Assembly (NCBI RefSeq): GCF_021228795.1
Contig: NZ_CP089309.1
Location: 1,612,001-1,676,000 of the forward strand
Direction of reading: 5' to 3'
Source of the DNA: Thiocapsa bogorovii
GTDB taxonomy: Bacteria; Pseudomonadota; Gammaproteobacteria; Chromatiales; Chromatiaceae
DNA length: 64,000 bases
Shown in pieces: positions 23,643 to 33,535 of the stretch. Every line of letters starts with the position of its first letter. Position 1 is the stretch's first letter. A program made the position numbers and the translations under genes. The notes under the pieces were generated by a model. That model saw only the letters and a program-made list of their open reading frames with translations, searched no databases and was not told the origin of the DNA.

Positions 23643-26150
23643 TCATCCCCCTGCCCCGCTCAAGAGATCGAGCACCTTCAAGGCGGCTTGACGCGGCGTG
23701 ACGGCAAGCTCCTCGTCGCCGCGCAACACTGGCCCGACACAAGCGGGACAGCCGGCGGTGCAGCCGCACGCGGCGACCAGATCACGGGCGTCGGCAACCA
23801 ACAGGGCCGCGTCGTCGTAGAGCGGTGCCGAGAGTCCGACGCCGCCGGGGTAGTTATCGTAGAGGAAGAGCGTCGGCTCGAAGCGCTGGCCGGACATCGG
23901 GTCCAAGGGCGCGTTGTCCGGTCCGCGCATCTGACCGCGACCCTCGGCGCCAACGATAGCAAACCAGGTCCCCTGCCCGTCTCCGACCGAGCGACCGAGG
24001 TCGTGGATCTCGGCCATGGCGCGCAGTGCGGCGACGTGGTGCAGCGCATAAGCGGCACCGAGGAAGCCGTCGATCGCCTGCTGACGATCCGGCAGCGCAG
24101 CCTCCAAGGCAGTCGGCTCGACTTGCCACCAGACCGCGGTGGTGTGCATCTCCTGATCCGGCAGGTCGATGTTGCCGTAGCCGATGTTGTCGTGGCTGTA
24201 GTAACGGATCTTCTTGTAGCCGGGATAGCGCCTGACCAGATGGACCTCGCCTTGCGCCGTCGCGCCTTGACCCCGGGCGCGGCCGTCGAACCGGGCGAGG
24301 ATCTTCAGCCGGGTGTAGTCGATGGCGTCGGTGTAGTAGTCGGCGCGGGTGCGGGTCACGAATGCCTTGCGGCCGGTCCAGTCCAGCCGTTCCACCTGAT
24401 AGGGCTGGGACTGGATCATGTAGATGGCGCCTTCGTAGAGGGTGCCCGGGGCGCTGCTGTAATCGACCTCGGCGATCACGGTTTGTGCCCCGCCGGTGGT
24501 GTCGATCACGACGAAGTTGCCCTCCGCGACCGAGCGCAGCGAGACCGCGTTGGCGGGATAGCTGTCGGCGACCCAGAACCAGCGGTCGCCTTGGTGCTGC
24601 AGGACGCCCTCGTCGCGCAGATAGCTCAGCATCTCGCCGAGATCCTCCGCGCCGAAGGACTCGCCGTCGCGAAACGGCAGCTCGAAGGCGGCGCAGCGCA
24701 CATGGTCCATCAGGATCAAGAGCTGGTCCGGATGGATGCGCGCGTGCTCCGGGGATGCGCCGAAGAAGAACTCGGGATGGCGCATCATGTATTGATCGAG
24801 CGCGTCGCTGGTCGCGACCATGACACCCAGACTGGGTTTGAGCCGCCGCCCGGCCCGCCCGAGCCGCTGCCAGGTCGCGGCGACCGTGCCGGGATAGCCG
24901 TTGAGAACGGCGACGTCCAGGGCACCGATGTCGACGCCGAGCTCCAGCGCCGAGGTGCTAACCACCAGATCCACGGCACCCGCGCGCATGGTCTGCTCGG
25001 CGCGGCGGCGCTCGCTCGGCAGATAACCGCCGCGGTAAGCCAGGACGCGCGGGGGCTTGCGCGGGTCGCGATCGAAGACGTCCTTCAGATATTTGGTGAT
25101 GACCTCGACCATGAGGCGCGAGCGGGCGAAGACGATGCTCTTGAGCCCCAGCTTGGCGGCCGTGCGCGCGATCCGCGTGGTCTGGGAGCGGGCCGAGGCC
25201 CGGATGCCGAGATCCGGGTTGATGACCGGCGGATTCCACAGCAGCAAATGACGCTCGCCCTGCGGTGCGCCCGACTCGGTGATCGCCGCGACCGGTGCAC
25301 CGCAGAGACGCTCGGCCAGCTCGCCCGGATTGGCGATGGTCGCCGAGGCGAAGATGAAGGTCGGCTCCACGCCGTAGAAACGACAGACGCGCAGTAACCG
25401 CCGAAAGACGTTGGCGACATGCGAGCCGAACACACCTCGGTAGGTGTGCAGCTCGTCGACCACGATGTAGGCCAGACCCTCGAAGAACTGAGCCCATTTG
25501 GTGTGATGCGGCAGGATCGCTTGGTGGAGCATGTCCGGATTGCTGAGCACGATGTCGCCGCGCGTGCGCACCGCCTTGCGCGCGTCGCCGGGCGTGTCGC
25601 CGTCGAAGGTGAAGGCCTTCACGCCCGGTCCGCCGGCCGCCTGGATGGCACGGCTCAGGTCCATCAGCTCGGCGGCCTGATCCTGGGCGAGCGCCTTGGT
25701 CGGAAAGAGATAGAGCGCCTTGCGACCCTGCGAGAGCACCGCATCGAGCACCGGCAGGTTGTAGCAGAGCGTCTTGCCCGAAGCGGTCGGCGTGGCAACC
25801 ACGAAGTGCCGCTTGGCGCGGGCCAGATCCCAGGCCTCGCGTTGATGGCTGTAGAGCTGCGCGCGACCGCCGGCCCTCAGCGCTTCGGCAAGCGGGGGGG
25901 CGAGATCGTCCGGAAGATCGAGCCAGAGCGCGGGCCGCGCGGCCTGAGTCGACTCGCCGGCGATCCGCCCCCGATAGCCCTTGAGCAGATGGGCCCTCAG
26001 ACGCGTGACGGGCTGAGCCTCGGTCGGCGCGGTTCCGATAATCGTCTCTTGACGTGCAGCGCGGGTCAGTGGATTCGAAAGAGGCAAGCTGTCGATTCCG
26101 CTTACAGGGAGTTGGCCGATGGGATGAGCCGGATAAAACACGGGATGCAA
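23643..26150 (-). CDS. DEAD/DEAH-box helicase with DUF1998, YprA/MrfA type
   Basis: 835 residues. Helicase motifs: Q-like [11 protein letters not shown], Walker [17 protein letters not shown], Ia [54 protein letters not shown] and [13 protein letters not shown]. The C-terminal DUF1998 region carries a four-cysteine cluster ([13 protein letters not shown]). This is the MrfA architecture: a 3'-5' helicase in nucleotide-excision-like repair of crosslinks. It lies directly upstream of the MrfB-like gene, so the two probably form an operon. An upstream-extended ORF start at 26150 is accepted, though the first ~45 residues are not conserved. Confidence 0.9.
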   Translation of the reverse strand: MHPVFYPAHPIGQLPVSGIDSLPLSNPLTRAARQETIIGTAPTEAQPVTRLRAHLLKGYRGRIAGESTQAARPALWLDLPDDLAPPLAEALRAGGRAQLYSHQREAWDLARAKRHFVVATPTASGKTLCYNLPVLDAVLSQGRKALYLFPTKALAQDQAAELMDLSRAIQAAGGPGVKAFTFDGDTPGDARKAVRTRGDIVLSNPDMLHQAILPHHTKWAQFFEGLAYIVVDELHTYRGVFGSHVANVFRRLLRVCRFYGVEPTFIFASATIANPGELAERLCGAPVAAITESGAPQGERHLLLWNPPVINPDLGIRASARSQTTRIARTAAKLGLKSIVFARSRLMVEVITKYLKDVFDRDPRKPPRVLAYRGGYLPSERRRAEQTMRAGAVDLVVSTSALELGVDIGALDVAVLNGYPGTVAATWQRLGRAGRRLKPSLGVMVATSDALDQYMMRHPEFFFGASPEHARIHPDQLLILMDHVRCAAFELPFRDGESFGAEDLGEMLSYLRDEGVLQHQGDRWFWVADSYPANAVSLRSVAEGNFVVIDTTGGAQTVIAEVDYSSAPGTLYEGAIYMIQSQPYQVERLDWTGRKAFVTRTRADYYTDAIDYTRLKILARFDGRARGQGATAQGEVHLVRRYPGYKKIRYYSHDNIGYGNIDLPDQEMHTTAVWWQVEPTALEAALPDRQQAIDGFLGAAYALHHVAALRAMAEIHDLGRSVGDGQGTWFAIVGAEGRGQMRGPDNAPLDPMSGQRFEPTLFLYDNYPGGVGLSAPLYDDAALLVADARDLVAACGCTAGCPACVGPVLRGDEELAVTPRQAALKVLDLLSGAGG

Positions 26151-26227
26151 TGAACCGCGATCATCCCCCGCACATCCGGATCCTGCAACCTCGCCGGTCG
26201 GTTTGATGTCAAGGCACGCGCGCCGGG

Positions 26228-26256
26228 TTTATGGCAGGCCCGGGAAACCCTATACT
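26228..26256 (+). promoter_or_regulatory. Candidate fbp promoter
   Basis: -10 TATACT at 26251-26256 with a weak -35 TTTATG 17 bp upstream, 48 bp before the fbp start codon. Confidence 0.4.
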
Positions 26257-26304
26257 GCCGCTAGATTAAAAGCGCTCGACGAGCCCGGAACCAAGAGGAC
26301 ACCC

Positions 26305-27318
26305 ATGCACAACGGCACGACCATCACCCAGTTCATCATCGAGGAGCAGCGCCACGTAGCCGGCGCCACGGGCGATTTCACGTCCCTGCTCAACGATATC
26401 GTCACGGCCTGCAAGGTCATCAGCAACATGGTGAACCAAGGTGCCCTCGTGGGGATTCTCGGGAGCGCCGAGAGCGAGAACATCCAAGGCGAGACGCAGA
26501 AGAAGCTCGACATCCTCACCAACGAGGTCTTCATCAAGTCCAACGAATGGGCCGGGCATCTGGCAGCCATGGCCTCCGAAGAGATGGACACCATCTACGA
26601 TATTCCCGCCAAGTATCCGCGCGGGAAGTATCTGCTGACCTTCGACCCGCTCGACGGCTCCTCGAATATCGACGTGAACGTCTCGGTCGGCACCATCTTC
26701 TCGATCCTGCGCATTCAGGGCGGCGCCGGCGCGCCGACAGAGCGTGATTTCCTCCAGGCCGGCACCCAACAGGTCGCCGCCGGATATGCGCTTTACGGGC
26801 CCTCGACCATGATGGTCCTGACCACCGGCAACGGCGTGAACGGCTTCACCCTGGATCAGAACATCGGCGAGTTCATCCTCACCCACCCGAATATGACGAT
26901 CCCGGCCGACACGCGCGAGTTTGCGATCAACGCCTCGAACATGCGCTTCTGGGAGCCGGCGGTCAAACGCTATGTCCAGGAGTGTCTCGACGGGAAGGAA
27001 GGTCCGCGCGGCGAAGACTTCAACATGCGCTGGATCGCCTCCATGGTCGCCGAGGTGCATCGTATCCTGACGCGCGGCGGCGTCTTCATGTATCCGATGG
27101 ACAGCAAGATGAAGTCCAAGGGGCTCGGCGGGAAGCTGCGTCTGCTCTACGAGGCCAACCCCATGTCCTTCATCGTCGAGCAGGCCGGCGGCGGGTCCAT
27201 CACGGGCACGGAGCGCATCATGGATCTGCAGCCCGAGTCCCTGCATCAGCGGGTCCCGGTAATCCTGGGCTCGAAGAACGAGGTCGAGCGCATCCTGGGT
27301 TACCACGACCAAGCCTAA
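26305..27318 (+). CDS. fbp: Fructose-1,6-bisphosphatase class I
   Basis: 337 residues from ATG 26305 with AAGAGGA upstream. Hydrolyses fructose-1,6-bisphosphate in gluconeogenesis and the Calvin cycle. Metal-binding [20 protein letters not shown], the substrate segments [13 protein letters not shown] and [15 protein letters not shown], and the catalytic-site [19 protein letters not shown] are all present. Full length compared with E. coli Fbp (332). The 34-codon upstream extension is not conserved. In a purple sulfur bacterium this would serve autotrophic CO2 fixation. A strong hairpin terminator follows. Confidence 0.98.
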   Translation: MHNGTTITQFIIEEQRHVAGATGDFTSLLNDIVTACKVISNMVNQGALVGILGSAESENIQGETQKKLDILTNEVFIKSNEWAGHLAAMASEEMDTIYDIPAKYPRGKYLLTFDPLDGSSNIDVNVSVGTIFSILRIQGGAGAPTERDFLQAGTQQVAAGYALYGPSTMMVLTTGNGVNGFTLDQNIGEFILTHPNMTIPADTREFAINASNMRFWEPAVKRYVQECLDGKEGPRGEDFNMRWIASMVAEVHRILTRGGVFMYPMDSKMKSKGLGGKLRLLYEANPMSFIVEQAGGGSITGTERIMDLQPESLHQRVPVILGSKNEVERILGYHDQA

Positions 27319-27331
27319 GCGCCGGTCTGCC

Positions 27332-27375
27332 GGATCCCCCTTCGCAGTCTTGCATTCGACTGCGAAGGGGGATCC
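27332..27375. terminator. Long hairpin between convergent fbp and purT
   Basis: Perfect 18-bp inverted arms at 27332-27349 and 27358-27375 with an 8-base loop (TTGCATTC). It lies 14 bp after fbp and 22 bp after the purT stop on the other strand, so it probably ends transcription in both directions. Confidence 0.8.
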
Positions 27376-27396
27376 TGCTCCTCACACGCGACCCTC

Positions 27397-28581
27397 TTAA
27401 GCCAGATCGATCTCGACCGCCCGAGCCACACGCCCGGCCTTCTCCCGAGCCTCCTCCAGCGTCTCGCCCCGCGCCAGCGCAACACCGACGCGACGCTTGC
27501 CGTCAACCTCCGGCTTGCCGAACAGTCGCAGGGCCGTGTCCGGCTCCGCCAGTGCGCGATCCAGCCCGCCGAACCGCAAATCGCGCGACCGACCCTCCGC
27601 CAAGAGCGCCACCGATGCCGAAGGGCCGAGCTGTCTGATGTGCGGTACCGGCAGGTCCAGGATGGCGCGCACATGCAGGGCGAACTCAGAAAGATCCTGC
27701 GAGATCAGCGTCACCAGCCCGGTATCGTGCGGACGCGGCGAGACCTCGCTGAACCAGACCTCGTCGCCACGCACAAACAGCTCCACGCCGAAGATGCCGG
27801 TGCCGCCGAGCGCATCGGTCACAGCGCCGGCGATCTCCTGCGCACGAGCCAGCGCGGCGGCCGACATCGGGTGCGGCTGCCAGGATTCGCGGTAGTCGCC
27901 GTCCACCTGCAGATGGCCGATCGGGGCGCAGAAGCTGGTCCGGTCCCCGTGACGCAGTGTGAGCAAGGTGATCTCGTAGTCGAAGGCGACGAAACCCTCC
28001 ACGATGACCCGACCCGAGCCGGTGCGCCCGCCCTGCTGCGAGTAATCCCAGGCGACCTGCACTTGGTCTGCACTGCGCACGGTGCTCTGACCCTTGCCCG
28101 AGGAACTCATCACCGGTTTGACCACGCAGGGCAGACCGATCGCCTCGATCGCGGCACGGTAGCCGGCTTCGTCATCGGCAAAGCGATAGGGCGATGTCGG
28201 TAGGCCCAGCTCTTCGGCGGCCAGCCGACGGATGCCCTCGCGGTTCATCGTCAGATGCGCGGCGCGCGCCGTGGGCACGACATGACGACCCGCAGCTTCA
28301 AGCTCCAGCAACGTCGCCGTCGCGATCGCCTCAATCTCGGGGACGATCAACGCCGGATCCTCCTCCGCCACCAGTGCCTTCAGCGCGTCGGCATCCAGCA
28401 TGTCGACGACATGGCTGCGATGCGCGACCTGCATCGCCGGCGCGCCTGGGTAGCGATCGACGGCGATCACCTCCACCCCCAAGCGTTGCGCCTCGATCGC
28501 GACCTCCTTGCCGAGCTCGCCCGAGCCCAGCAACATCATGCGGGTAGCGCCCGGGGCGCCGGGTGTTCCGATCCTGGTCAT
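27397..28581 (-). CDS. purT: Formate-dependent phosphoribosylglycinamide formyltransferase 2
   Basis: 394 residues from ATG 28581. ATP-grasp enzyme of purine synthesis that makes formyl-GAR from GAR, formate and ATP. Landmarks: [20 protein letters not shown], the [11 protein letters not shown] glycinamide-site segment, [17 protein letters not shown] (ATP-grasp loop), [17 protein letters not shown] and [17 protein letters not shown]. Full length (E. coli PurT is 392). The 21-codon upstream extension to 28644 has no support. Repeat copy B lies just upstream. Confidence 0.97.
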   Translation of the reverse strand: MTRIGTPGAPGATRMMLLGSGELGKEVAIEAQRLGVEVIAVDRYPGAPAMQVAHRSHVVDMLDADALKALVAEEDPALIVPEIEAIATATLLELEAAGRHVVPTARAAHLTMNREGIRRLAAEELGLPTSPYRFADDEAGYRAAIEAIGLPCVVKPVMSSSGKGQSTVRSADQVQVAWDYSQQGGRTGSGRVIVEGFVAFDYEITLLTLRHGDRTSFCAPIGHLQVDGDYRESWQPHPMSAAALARAQEIAGAVTDALGGTGIFGVELFVRGDEVWFSEVSPRPHDTGLVTLISQDLSEFALHVRAILDLPVPHIRQLGPSASVALLAEGRSRDLRFGGLDRALAEPDTALRLFGKPEVDGKRRVGVALARGETLEEAREKAGRVARAVEIDLA

Positions 28582-28616
28582 GGCGGTACTCCGCAGTTGG
28601 TTTCGGCGGGATGATG

Positions 28617-28726
28617 CTAGATCCGGCAGTTGAAAGGCCGTCACCCGGCAGGTGAGGCGTCAGATCTCCAAGATCGTCAACCGCGTCAAACCCTGCATGG
28701 GGAACGAAGCGGGCAACTGCCGGATT
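28617..28726 (-). repeat. Dispersed ~110-bp repeat, copy B (complete)
   Basis: Complete copy, 110 bp, bounded by CTAGATCCGGCAGTTG and CAACTGCCGGAT, which are inverted repeats of each other. The interior matches copy A over ~90 bp with few changes. No protein-coding potential. The size and terminal inverted repeats suit a MITE or REP-like element. Confidence 0.75.
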
Positions 28727-28851
28727 TCGGATGATATACCGAGAGCACCTGGAGTTTTCTTTCGCATCGACGCATCGACTGGAACGCCGGGAGACGCCGG
28801 GCACCCACGGCAGGCGACCCCGCGATCGCTTTGTGCGTCGGGCGCCGCAGC

Positions 28852-30267
28852 CTAAGCGGGCACTTCGATGAGGCGCAGCGGCCGGGTCACGACCAGGCGA
28901 AAACGCCCGCGGCCGGTCTTCTCGATGGCCAGCAATGGACAGCGCTCGGCGAGCCTTCGCTGCAGCAGGATCAACCGCGCGTCCAGGTTGTCGGTGATCT
29001 CGGGCAGCCGCAACGACGCATCAAGGCGAAGCTCGCGGTTGGTGAAGTCCGCGCGCCCGGTCGCGGCGTGCTCCTGCAGGAGCTTCCAGCAGATCGCCCC
29101 GGCCACGCCCTTGATCAGGTATTCGTTGTCGACGAACAGGCTGTGGTCGTGGTGGAAGTGCCGAATCTGGATCGGCCCGCCCGTTGAACGGCCTGTCGAC
29201 CCGACAGCGGACGCGACCGTGGATTGCGTCGCCGGCGGGGTTGCCAGGGCATGAGGACCGGCGGACGCCGGGACGGACACGGGGGGTAGCTCGCAGGCTT
29301 GGTCCGCGGCCCGCGCGAGCCCATCGATGCAGATGGCCAGATGGGACGCCAGGACCACGAAGGCGTCCTCGTCCTGATAGGTGAAGCGTTCCTCGACGGG
29401 ACTCTCGACGTACAGCACACCGAGCAGGCGGTCGCCGTCGAGCAAGGGTACGGCCAACTGGCTGCCCGCATCCGCCAGCCCCGGGAACGGGATCTCGGTC
29501 TCCAGCACACCGCCGTCGGCACTGTCGGCAAAGTGCCGGCGAGTCGCATGGCTGTAGCGGTATTCCTGGACCACATAGCCGATGCGAATCGGGGTGCGGG
29601 CCCCGGCGGCGACGCCGACGATGCCCTCGCCGACCCGCACTTCGGAGCCGACACCCGATTCCGGATAGCCGCGGCTGGCGACCGTATAAAGGCGCCGCTG
29701 ATCCGGGTCCAGCATCAGCACCATCGCGTGGTGGACATCCCAGTGCTGCGCAAGTCCGGCCAGCGTGACCTCCAGCAGTTGCGCCAGGTCGGTGCAGCGA
29801 GCCAAGGCCACGACACAGGCCCGTAATCCGGCCAGGAGATCTGCCGGAGGGGACGATTGCAGGAGCGCATCCCCGGGCATGGCCTCGACGCGCAGAACCC
29901 GAAACAGGTCCGCACCGAGGAGGCGGAACACCTTGCTCATCCCTGTGTGGGAGGCAATGGCGGCAAGCCGCGCCTTCATGTACTCGAACAGCGGCCCTTC
30001 GGTCTCAGTGCGCAAATACTCGAGGTGCAGGTGGTAGAGGGCGGCACTCGAGGGATCGATCACCTCCACCGTCGCCCGAGGCCGATGCAGCAGGTTCTCG
30101 CGGGTCTTGTTGAAGAACTGGTAGGACAGGGCGACGTGCCGGTCGTCGACGAAATGCACATGCGACAGCTTGGCCACATTCGGCGTGCCATCCGCGGCAC
30201 AGGTGGCAATGGTCGCCGGCACGGCGCCTTCGAAACAGGCCCGCAGGGCGCTCAGCGGCACGGTCAC
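28852..30267 (-). CDS. FMN split-barrel plus GAF-domain fusion protein
   Basis: 471 residues. Residues ~1-110 look like a pyridoxamine-phosphate-oxidase-type FMN-binding barrel (ATIATCAADGTPNVAKLSHV, HVALSYQFFNKTRENLL). A GAF domain follows at ~145-320 (HHAMVLMLDPDQRRLYTVAS, VRVGEGIVGVAAGARTPIRI, QLAVPLLDGDRLLGVLYVES). After an Ala/Pro/Ser linker, the last ~110 residues look like a winged-helix output segment (ELRLDASLRLPEITDNLDAR). Likely a cytoplasmic redox or ligand sensor; the ligand is unknown. It overlaps the upstream split-barrel gene by 4 bases (ATGA), so they are co-translated. Confidence 0.75.
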   Translation of the reverse strand: MTVPLSALRACFEGAVPATIATCAADGTPNVAKLSHVHFVDDRHVALSYQFFNKTRENLLHRPRATVEVIDPSSAALYHLHLEYLRTETEGPLFEYMKARLAAIASHTGMSKVFRLLGADLFRVLRVEAMPGDALLQSSPPADLLAGLRACVVALARCTDLAQLLEVTLAGLAQHWDVHHAMVLMLDPDQRRLYTVASRGYPESGVGSEVRVGEGIVGVAAGARTPIRIGYVVQEYRYSHATRRHFADSADGGVLETEIPFPGLADAGSQLAVPLLDGDRLLGVLYVESPVEERFTYQDEDAFVVLASHLAICIDGLARAADQACELPPVSVPASAGPHALATPPATQSTVASAVGSTGRSTGGPIQIRHFHHDHSLFVDNEYLIKGVAGAICWKLLQEHAATGRADFTNRELRLDASLRLPEITDNLDARLILLQRRLAERCPLLAIEKTGRGRFRLVVTRPLRLIEVPA

Positions 30268-30788
30268 GGCTGCGGCTCCAAGCGCCTGCCAGCCCGCGGC
30301 CCGGGCGTTTGGTCGAAGAGCAGGGTCGGGGAGAAGACCACGGACACCCCGTCCTCCTTGCTCGGGGCGACCAAGGCATGGGCGAAGGCTGCCGAATACC
30401 CCAGGGCGATGAGCTCGGCAGCAAAGGCGCTGCCGCTCGCGCGCATGCGCTGCCGATCGGTCGGTCCGAGCGGCTCGAGACGCGCGGCATGGGCCTTGAG
30501 TTGCAGGGTCTCGTGGGTCTTGGGGCGACTGAAGACCACCGCGATCGGTGCGCCGGCGGCCAGGTCACGCAGCAGGGCGTCGCCCGACCGCGTCGGCACA
30601 AATACGACGACCTCCCGGCGATCCTCGGCGACCCGACAACCGAAGGCGCGGGCGAGGGACGGCACGCCGGCGGCATCGTGTGACGCCGCACTGATGGAAA
30701 CCGGGCCGAGCAAAAACAAGGCCTGGGCTTCATCGAGCAGCGGGCAATCGGAGAACGACGGAGCGGTCACCATCTGGGCCATCGACAT
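30264..30788 (-). CDS. FMN-binding split-barrel (PNPOx-like) protein
   Basis: 174 residues. The pattern LLDEAQALFLLGPVSISAAS then EVVVFVPTRSGDALLRDLAA and IAVVFSRPKTHETLQLKAHA is typical of PNPOx-like flavin or heme-utilisation proteins. It precedes and overlaps the FMN/GAF fusion gene. The pair suggests a two-component redox-sensing or flavin-binding unit. No catalytic function can be assigned. Confidence 0.6.
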   Translation of the reverse strand: MSMAQMVTAPSFSDCPLLDEAQALFLLGPVSISAASHDAAGVPSLARAFGCRVAEDRREVVVFVPTRSGDALLRDLAAGAPIAVVFSRPKTHETLQLKAHAARLEPLGPTDRQRMRASGSAFAAELIALGYSAAFAHALVAPSKEDGVSVVFSPTLLFDQTPGPRAGRRLEPQP

Positions 30789-30885
30789 GGGCCAGTCACC
30801 AAACGCGGCGGGGATCCCGGAATTCTACAAGCTTCGCGATGACTTGCCAGCGCCTGCCTCGCAACCCGTCGCCGGGGGATCTCCC

Positions 30886-30916
30886 AACCCCCCGGATCCT
30901 CGGGAGTCCGGGGGTT
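30886..30916. terminator. Hairpin upstream of the IS1380 insertion
   Basis: AACCCCCCGGA at 30886-30896 and TCCGGGGGTT at 30907-30916 form a 10-bp stem with one bulge, followed by CTTTTAG at 30922. It terminates no gene now visible on the plus strand. Confidence 0.35.
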
Positions 30917-30951
30917 AAGGAACTTTTAGCAATTCGTTAGCGAAGACTTAG

Positions 30952-32686
30952 CCCGGATGTTTCATAAACCGACACAGCCGACACTGGCCTCGCGGATTTG
31001 CGCGGCGCTGGGCGTCACCGAGGGCGATGACCGGGACGCCGCGGGGGTTGAATGGTGGAAATACCGAGCGGCAACGGGCTTGATCAACGGGGCACGAGTA
31101 GTTTTGTCGCCGCGCAGGCGTACGATGCCCTGCCCGAGGTGGGCATAGTCGTCGTGCGCGTGCTGAAATCCCCGTGCGGGGATGTATGTGCGTCTAGGCG
31201 GGCGCCGCCCGGGGCTGCGCGTTGAAGAGCCTCTCGGTGACCTGCTGCAACAGCGTCTTGACCGGACAGCTCGAGGGCAGGTGCAGGCGCACGCGGTCTT
31301 TGTACTGCACCACGCGCACGGCGAGCTTGAACAGTTTGATGATCACGGTGGCAGGCTGGGCGTTGGCCAGTTCCGTGCCGACGAGGACCTCGGTGCGCAG
31401 CGTTTGGTGCAAGACGTAAGCGGCGCAGGAGAAGAACAAGCGCATCTGATTGGCCAAGAAGGTGCTGTCGGAAGTGCGATCGCTGGCCAGATCGTTCTTG
31501 ATCATTTTGATGAAGTTCTCGTCCTGGCCGCGCGCGCAGTACAGATCGCGGTAGACGCACTCGGGACTGGGCAAGTCCAAGGAGGTGACGACGAAGCGGA
31601 GGTTGTCGCCGCGCGCCGTCACCTCGGCTTTGAGGATGGTCCGACACGCGCCGGGCCAGGAACCGGCACGGTAGTCAACCTCGTGGTAGGTGCGGGTCCG
31701 CTCGGGTACGTCGGCGTCGGCGCGCCGGGCGTTCTCGATGCGCAGCGCATGGAGCTTGCGGGCGTCGGCCAAGAACGGCTCGGCCCGTGGCGTGAGAGCC
31801 CGGTTACCCGCCAGGCCGAAGATGAAATCCGTCAACGGATCGGCCATCGCCAAGGCCATCAACTCGGGGTTGGAGAAGTGTCCGTCGCCGCGCAGGATGA
31901 TGCGTGTGCGTGGCCACGCGGCCCGCAGCCGCTTGAGCACGCGCTTGAGGATCATCGCGTTCTCGGCGCCGGTGGGGCGCTTGCCGGGACGCAGCACCGC
32001 GGTGATGAACTTCCCCGAGAGGCCCTCGAAGAGAAACAGCGGCAAGTAGCAATGGTTGCCGTAGTGATGATTGTAGAACGCGAACTCCTGCTGGCCATGG
32101 GTGGCGTCTTCGGAGTGGTCCATATCGAGCACGATCACCTGCGGCGCCTTCGGGTAGCTGGCGATGAAGGCCTCGACGAAGGCCTGCGCCATGCGGTAGA
32201 GGTCGCGCGCGCCGACCCCATTCTCCAAACGCGAGAAGGTCGGCCCGCTGGCCAGGTCCGTCGTCGCATCCAGCGGCTTGCGCTCCAGCCCCAGCTTGAA
32301 CAGCGCATCACGGCGCAGCGCATTGGCGTCGTTGCCGTCTTCGTAAGCACAGGCGATCTGGTAGACCCGTTGCGCGATCAGCTCACGCATCGGATGGGTG
32401 GTGTAGGACGGATGGCGCCAATCATCGATCGCTGCGCTCAACCGCTCGGTCAGGCCGATCTGCCGATCAACCCCGCGCAGAATCATGGGGCCAAAGTCAG
32501 ACGACATGGCGCCGCCGTCGAAGTCGCCGCGGACCGTGAAACCGGCGACCGGGGGAAAACGCAGCTGTTCCGGGGTAGACTCGGGCATGGGCGACCTCGT
32601 TTAGCTTCTTCCGAAGCGTTCTTGGCGGAACAGCCATTTTATCAATGGGTTGAACGAGAGTCGCCCTTTTTTATGAAATATTCGGG
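30952..32686 (-). mobile_element. IS1380-family element, copy 1
   Basis: 1735 bp, flanked by TTAG duplications (30948-30951 and 32687-32690); 4 bp is the IS1380 norm. Ends are imperfect inverted repeats: CCCGGATGTTTCATAAA inward from the left and CCCGAATATTTCATAAA inward from the right. It carries one transposase. The first 242 bp are non-coding. It appears identical in sequence to copy 2 (52292-54026). Confidence 0.95.
31194..32588 (-). CDS. IS1380-family transposase, copy 1
   Basis: 464 residues, full length. DDE features: VIVLDMDHSEDATHGQQEFA, RTRIILRGDGHFSNPELMAL and the late YCARGQDENFIKMIKNDLAS Glu region, plus MRLFFSCAAYVLHQTLR, typical of IS1380/ISPsy-like transposases. Translated sequence matches copy 2 exactly, which suggests recent transposition. 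Confidence 0.95.
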   Translation of the reverse strand: MPESTPEQLRFPPVAGFTVRGDFDGGAMSSDFGPMILRGVDRQIGLTERLSAAIDDWRHPSYTTHPMRELIAQRVYQIACAYEDGNDANALRRDALFKLGLERKPLDATTDLASGPTFSRLENGVGARDLYRMAQAFVEAFIASYPKAPQVIVLDMDHSEDATHGQQEFAFYNHHYGNHCYLPLFLFEGLSGKFITAVLRPGKRPTGAENAMILKRVLKRLRAAWPRTRIILRGDGHFSNPELMALAMADPLTDFIFGLAGNRALTPRAEPFLADARKLHALRIENARRADADVPERTRTYHEVDYRAGSWPGACRTILKAEVTARGDNLRFVVTSLDLPSPECVYRDLYCARGQDENFIKMIKNDLASDRTSDSTFLANQMRLFFSCAAYVLHQTLRTEVLVGTELANAQPATVIIKLFKLAVRVVQYKDRVRLHLPSSCPVKTLLQQVTERLFNAQPRAAPA

Positions 32687-32765
32687 TTAGCAACGCGCCG
32701 CGAGGCCGAGAACTAATTTTCTGCCTGTCCCTACTCCCCACCACTCAGCGCCGGAGATGATCCCA

Positions 32766-33350
32766 ATGAAGGCTCGCAGCATCACCCTGTCCATCCTCGT
32801 CTTGTTTGCCCACGGGGTCGCAGCCGACCCGCCGGGCGTCCAAGCCGAGCCAGTCGCCGCTTCGACGGCGTCGTCCGTCGAGCCCGTCGCGAATGCGCTC
32901 CCCGATTTGGCCATGTCGGACGCGAAAGACCCGGCCCAAGTGATCGCACGCGGTCGCTACCTGGTCAGGGTGAGCGGCTGCAACGACTGCCATACGGAGG
33001 GTTACCTGCAAGGAAACGGCAAGGTCCCGACCGAGCAATGGCTCACCGGCAGCACGGTCGGCTTCCAGGGACCCTGGGGCACGACCTATGCGACCAACCT
33101 GCGGCTCCTCCTCGACGAGCTGACCGAGGCCGACTGGCTGGCGCGGGCGCGGGAGCCGAAACGTCCGCCGATGCCCTGGTTCAACCTGAGCGCGATGACG
33201 GACGCGGACCTGATCGCCATATACCGGTTCGCGAAATCGCTGGGGCCGGCCGGCGAGCCGGCGCCCGTCGCCGCGGCCCCCGGCGAGGCGGTTGCCACGC
33301 CCTACTTCGACTTCGTTCCGAAGACCGCATCCCGGGTCGCCACACGCTAA
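32766..33350 (+). CDS. Periplasmic c-type cytochrome
   Basis: 194 residues from ATG 32766, chosen because GGAG lies 9 bases upstream; the ATG at 32757 is too close to it. A signal peptide (SITLSILVLFAHGVAA) is followed by a Pro/Ala-rich linker. One heme site is SGCNDCHTEGYLQG (C-x-x-C-H), with a candidate axial methionine in PPMPWFNLSAMTDADL. The single-heme domain ends with a C-terminal Pro/Ala tail. It probably carries electrons in the periplasm; the partner is not evident. It sits right of the IS1380 copy, convergent with the SRAP gene. Confidence 0.85.
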   Translation: MKARSITLSILVLFAHGVAADPPGVQAEPVAASTASSVEPVANALPDLAMSDAKDPAQVIARGRYLVRVSGCNDCHTEGYLQGNGKVPTEQWLTGSTVGFQGPWGTTYATNLRLLLDELTEADWLARAREPKRPPMPWFNLSAMTDADLIAIYRFAKSLGPAGEPAPVAAAPGEAVATPYFDFVPKTASRVATR

Positions 33351-33368
33351 GTTCAACCCGCAGGAATC

Positions 33369-33423
33369 ACATGGCCGCGGGCCCAGCCGAGGATGCCATC
33401 CTCGGCTGGGCCCGCGGCCATGT
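33369..33423. terminator. 55-bp near-perfect palindrome between convergent genes
   Basis: Two perfect 27-bp arms (33369-33395 and 33397-33423) around a single central base. It lies 18 bp after the cytochrome gene and 112 bp after the end of the SRAP gene. Most likely a bidirectional terminator, though the arm length is unusual and no loop is present. Confidence 0.6.
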
Positions 33424-33535
33424 TCGACGCCAACGATCAGGATGCAGCACCCCTGAATGTCGACGATAGGGTGCTTCGTTCGGGCGAGTTCATCGCTGCG
33501 ATGATCACATCGCATCCGAGGGCCGCGACAAACCT

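Noticed and set aside
31182-32690. 502-codon plus-strand frame over the IS1380 transposase (also at 52522-54030)
   Set aside because: Antisense shadow of a transposase; present in both copies only because the IS is duplicated.
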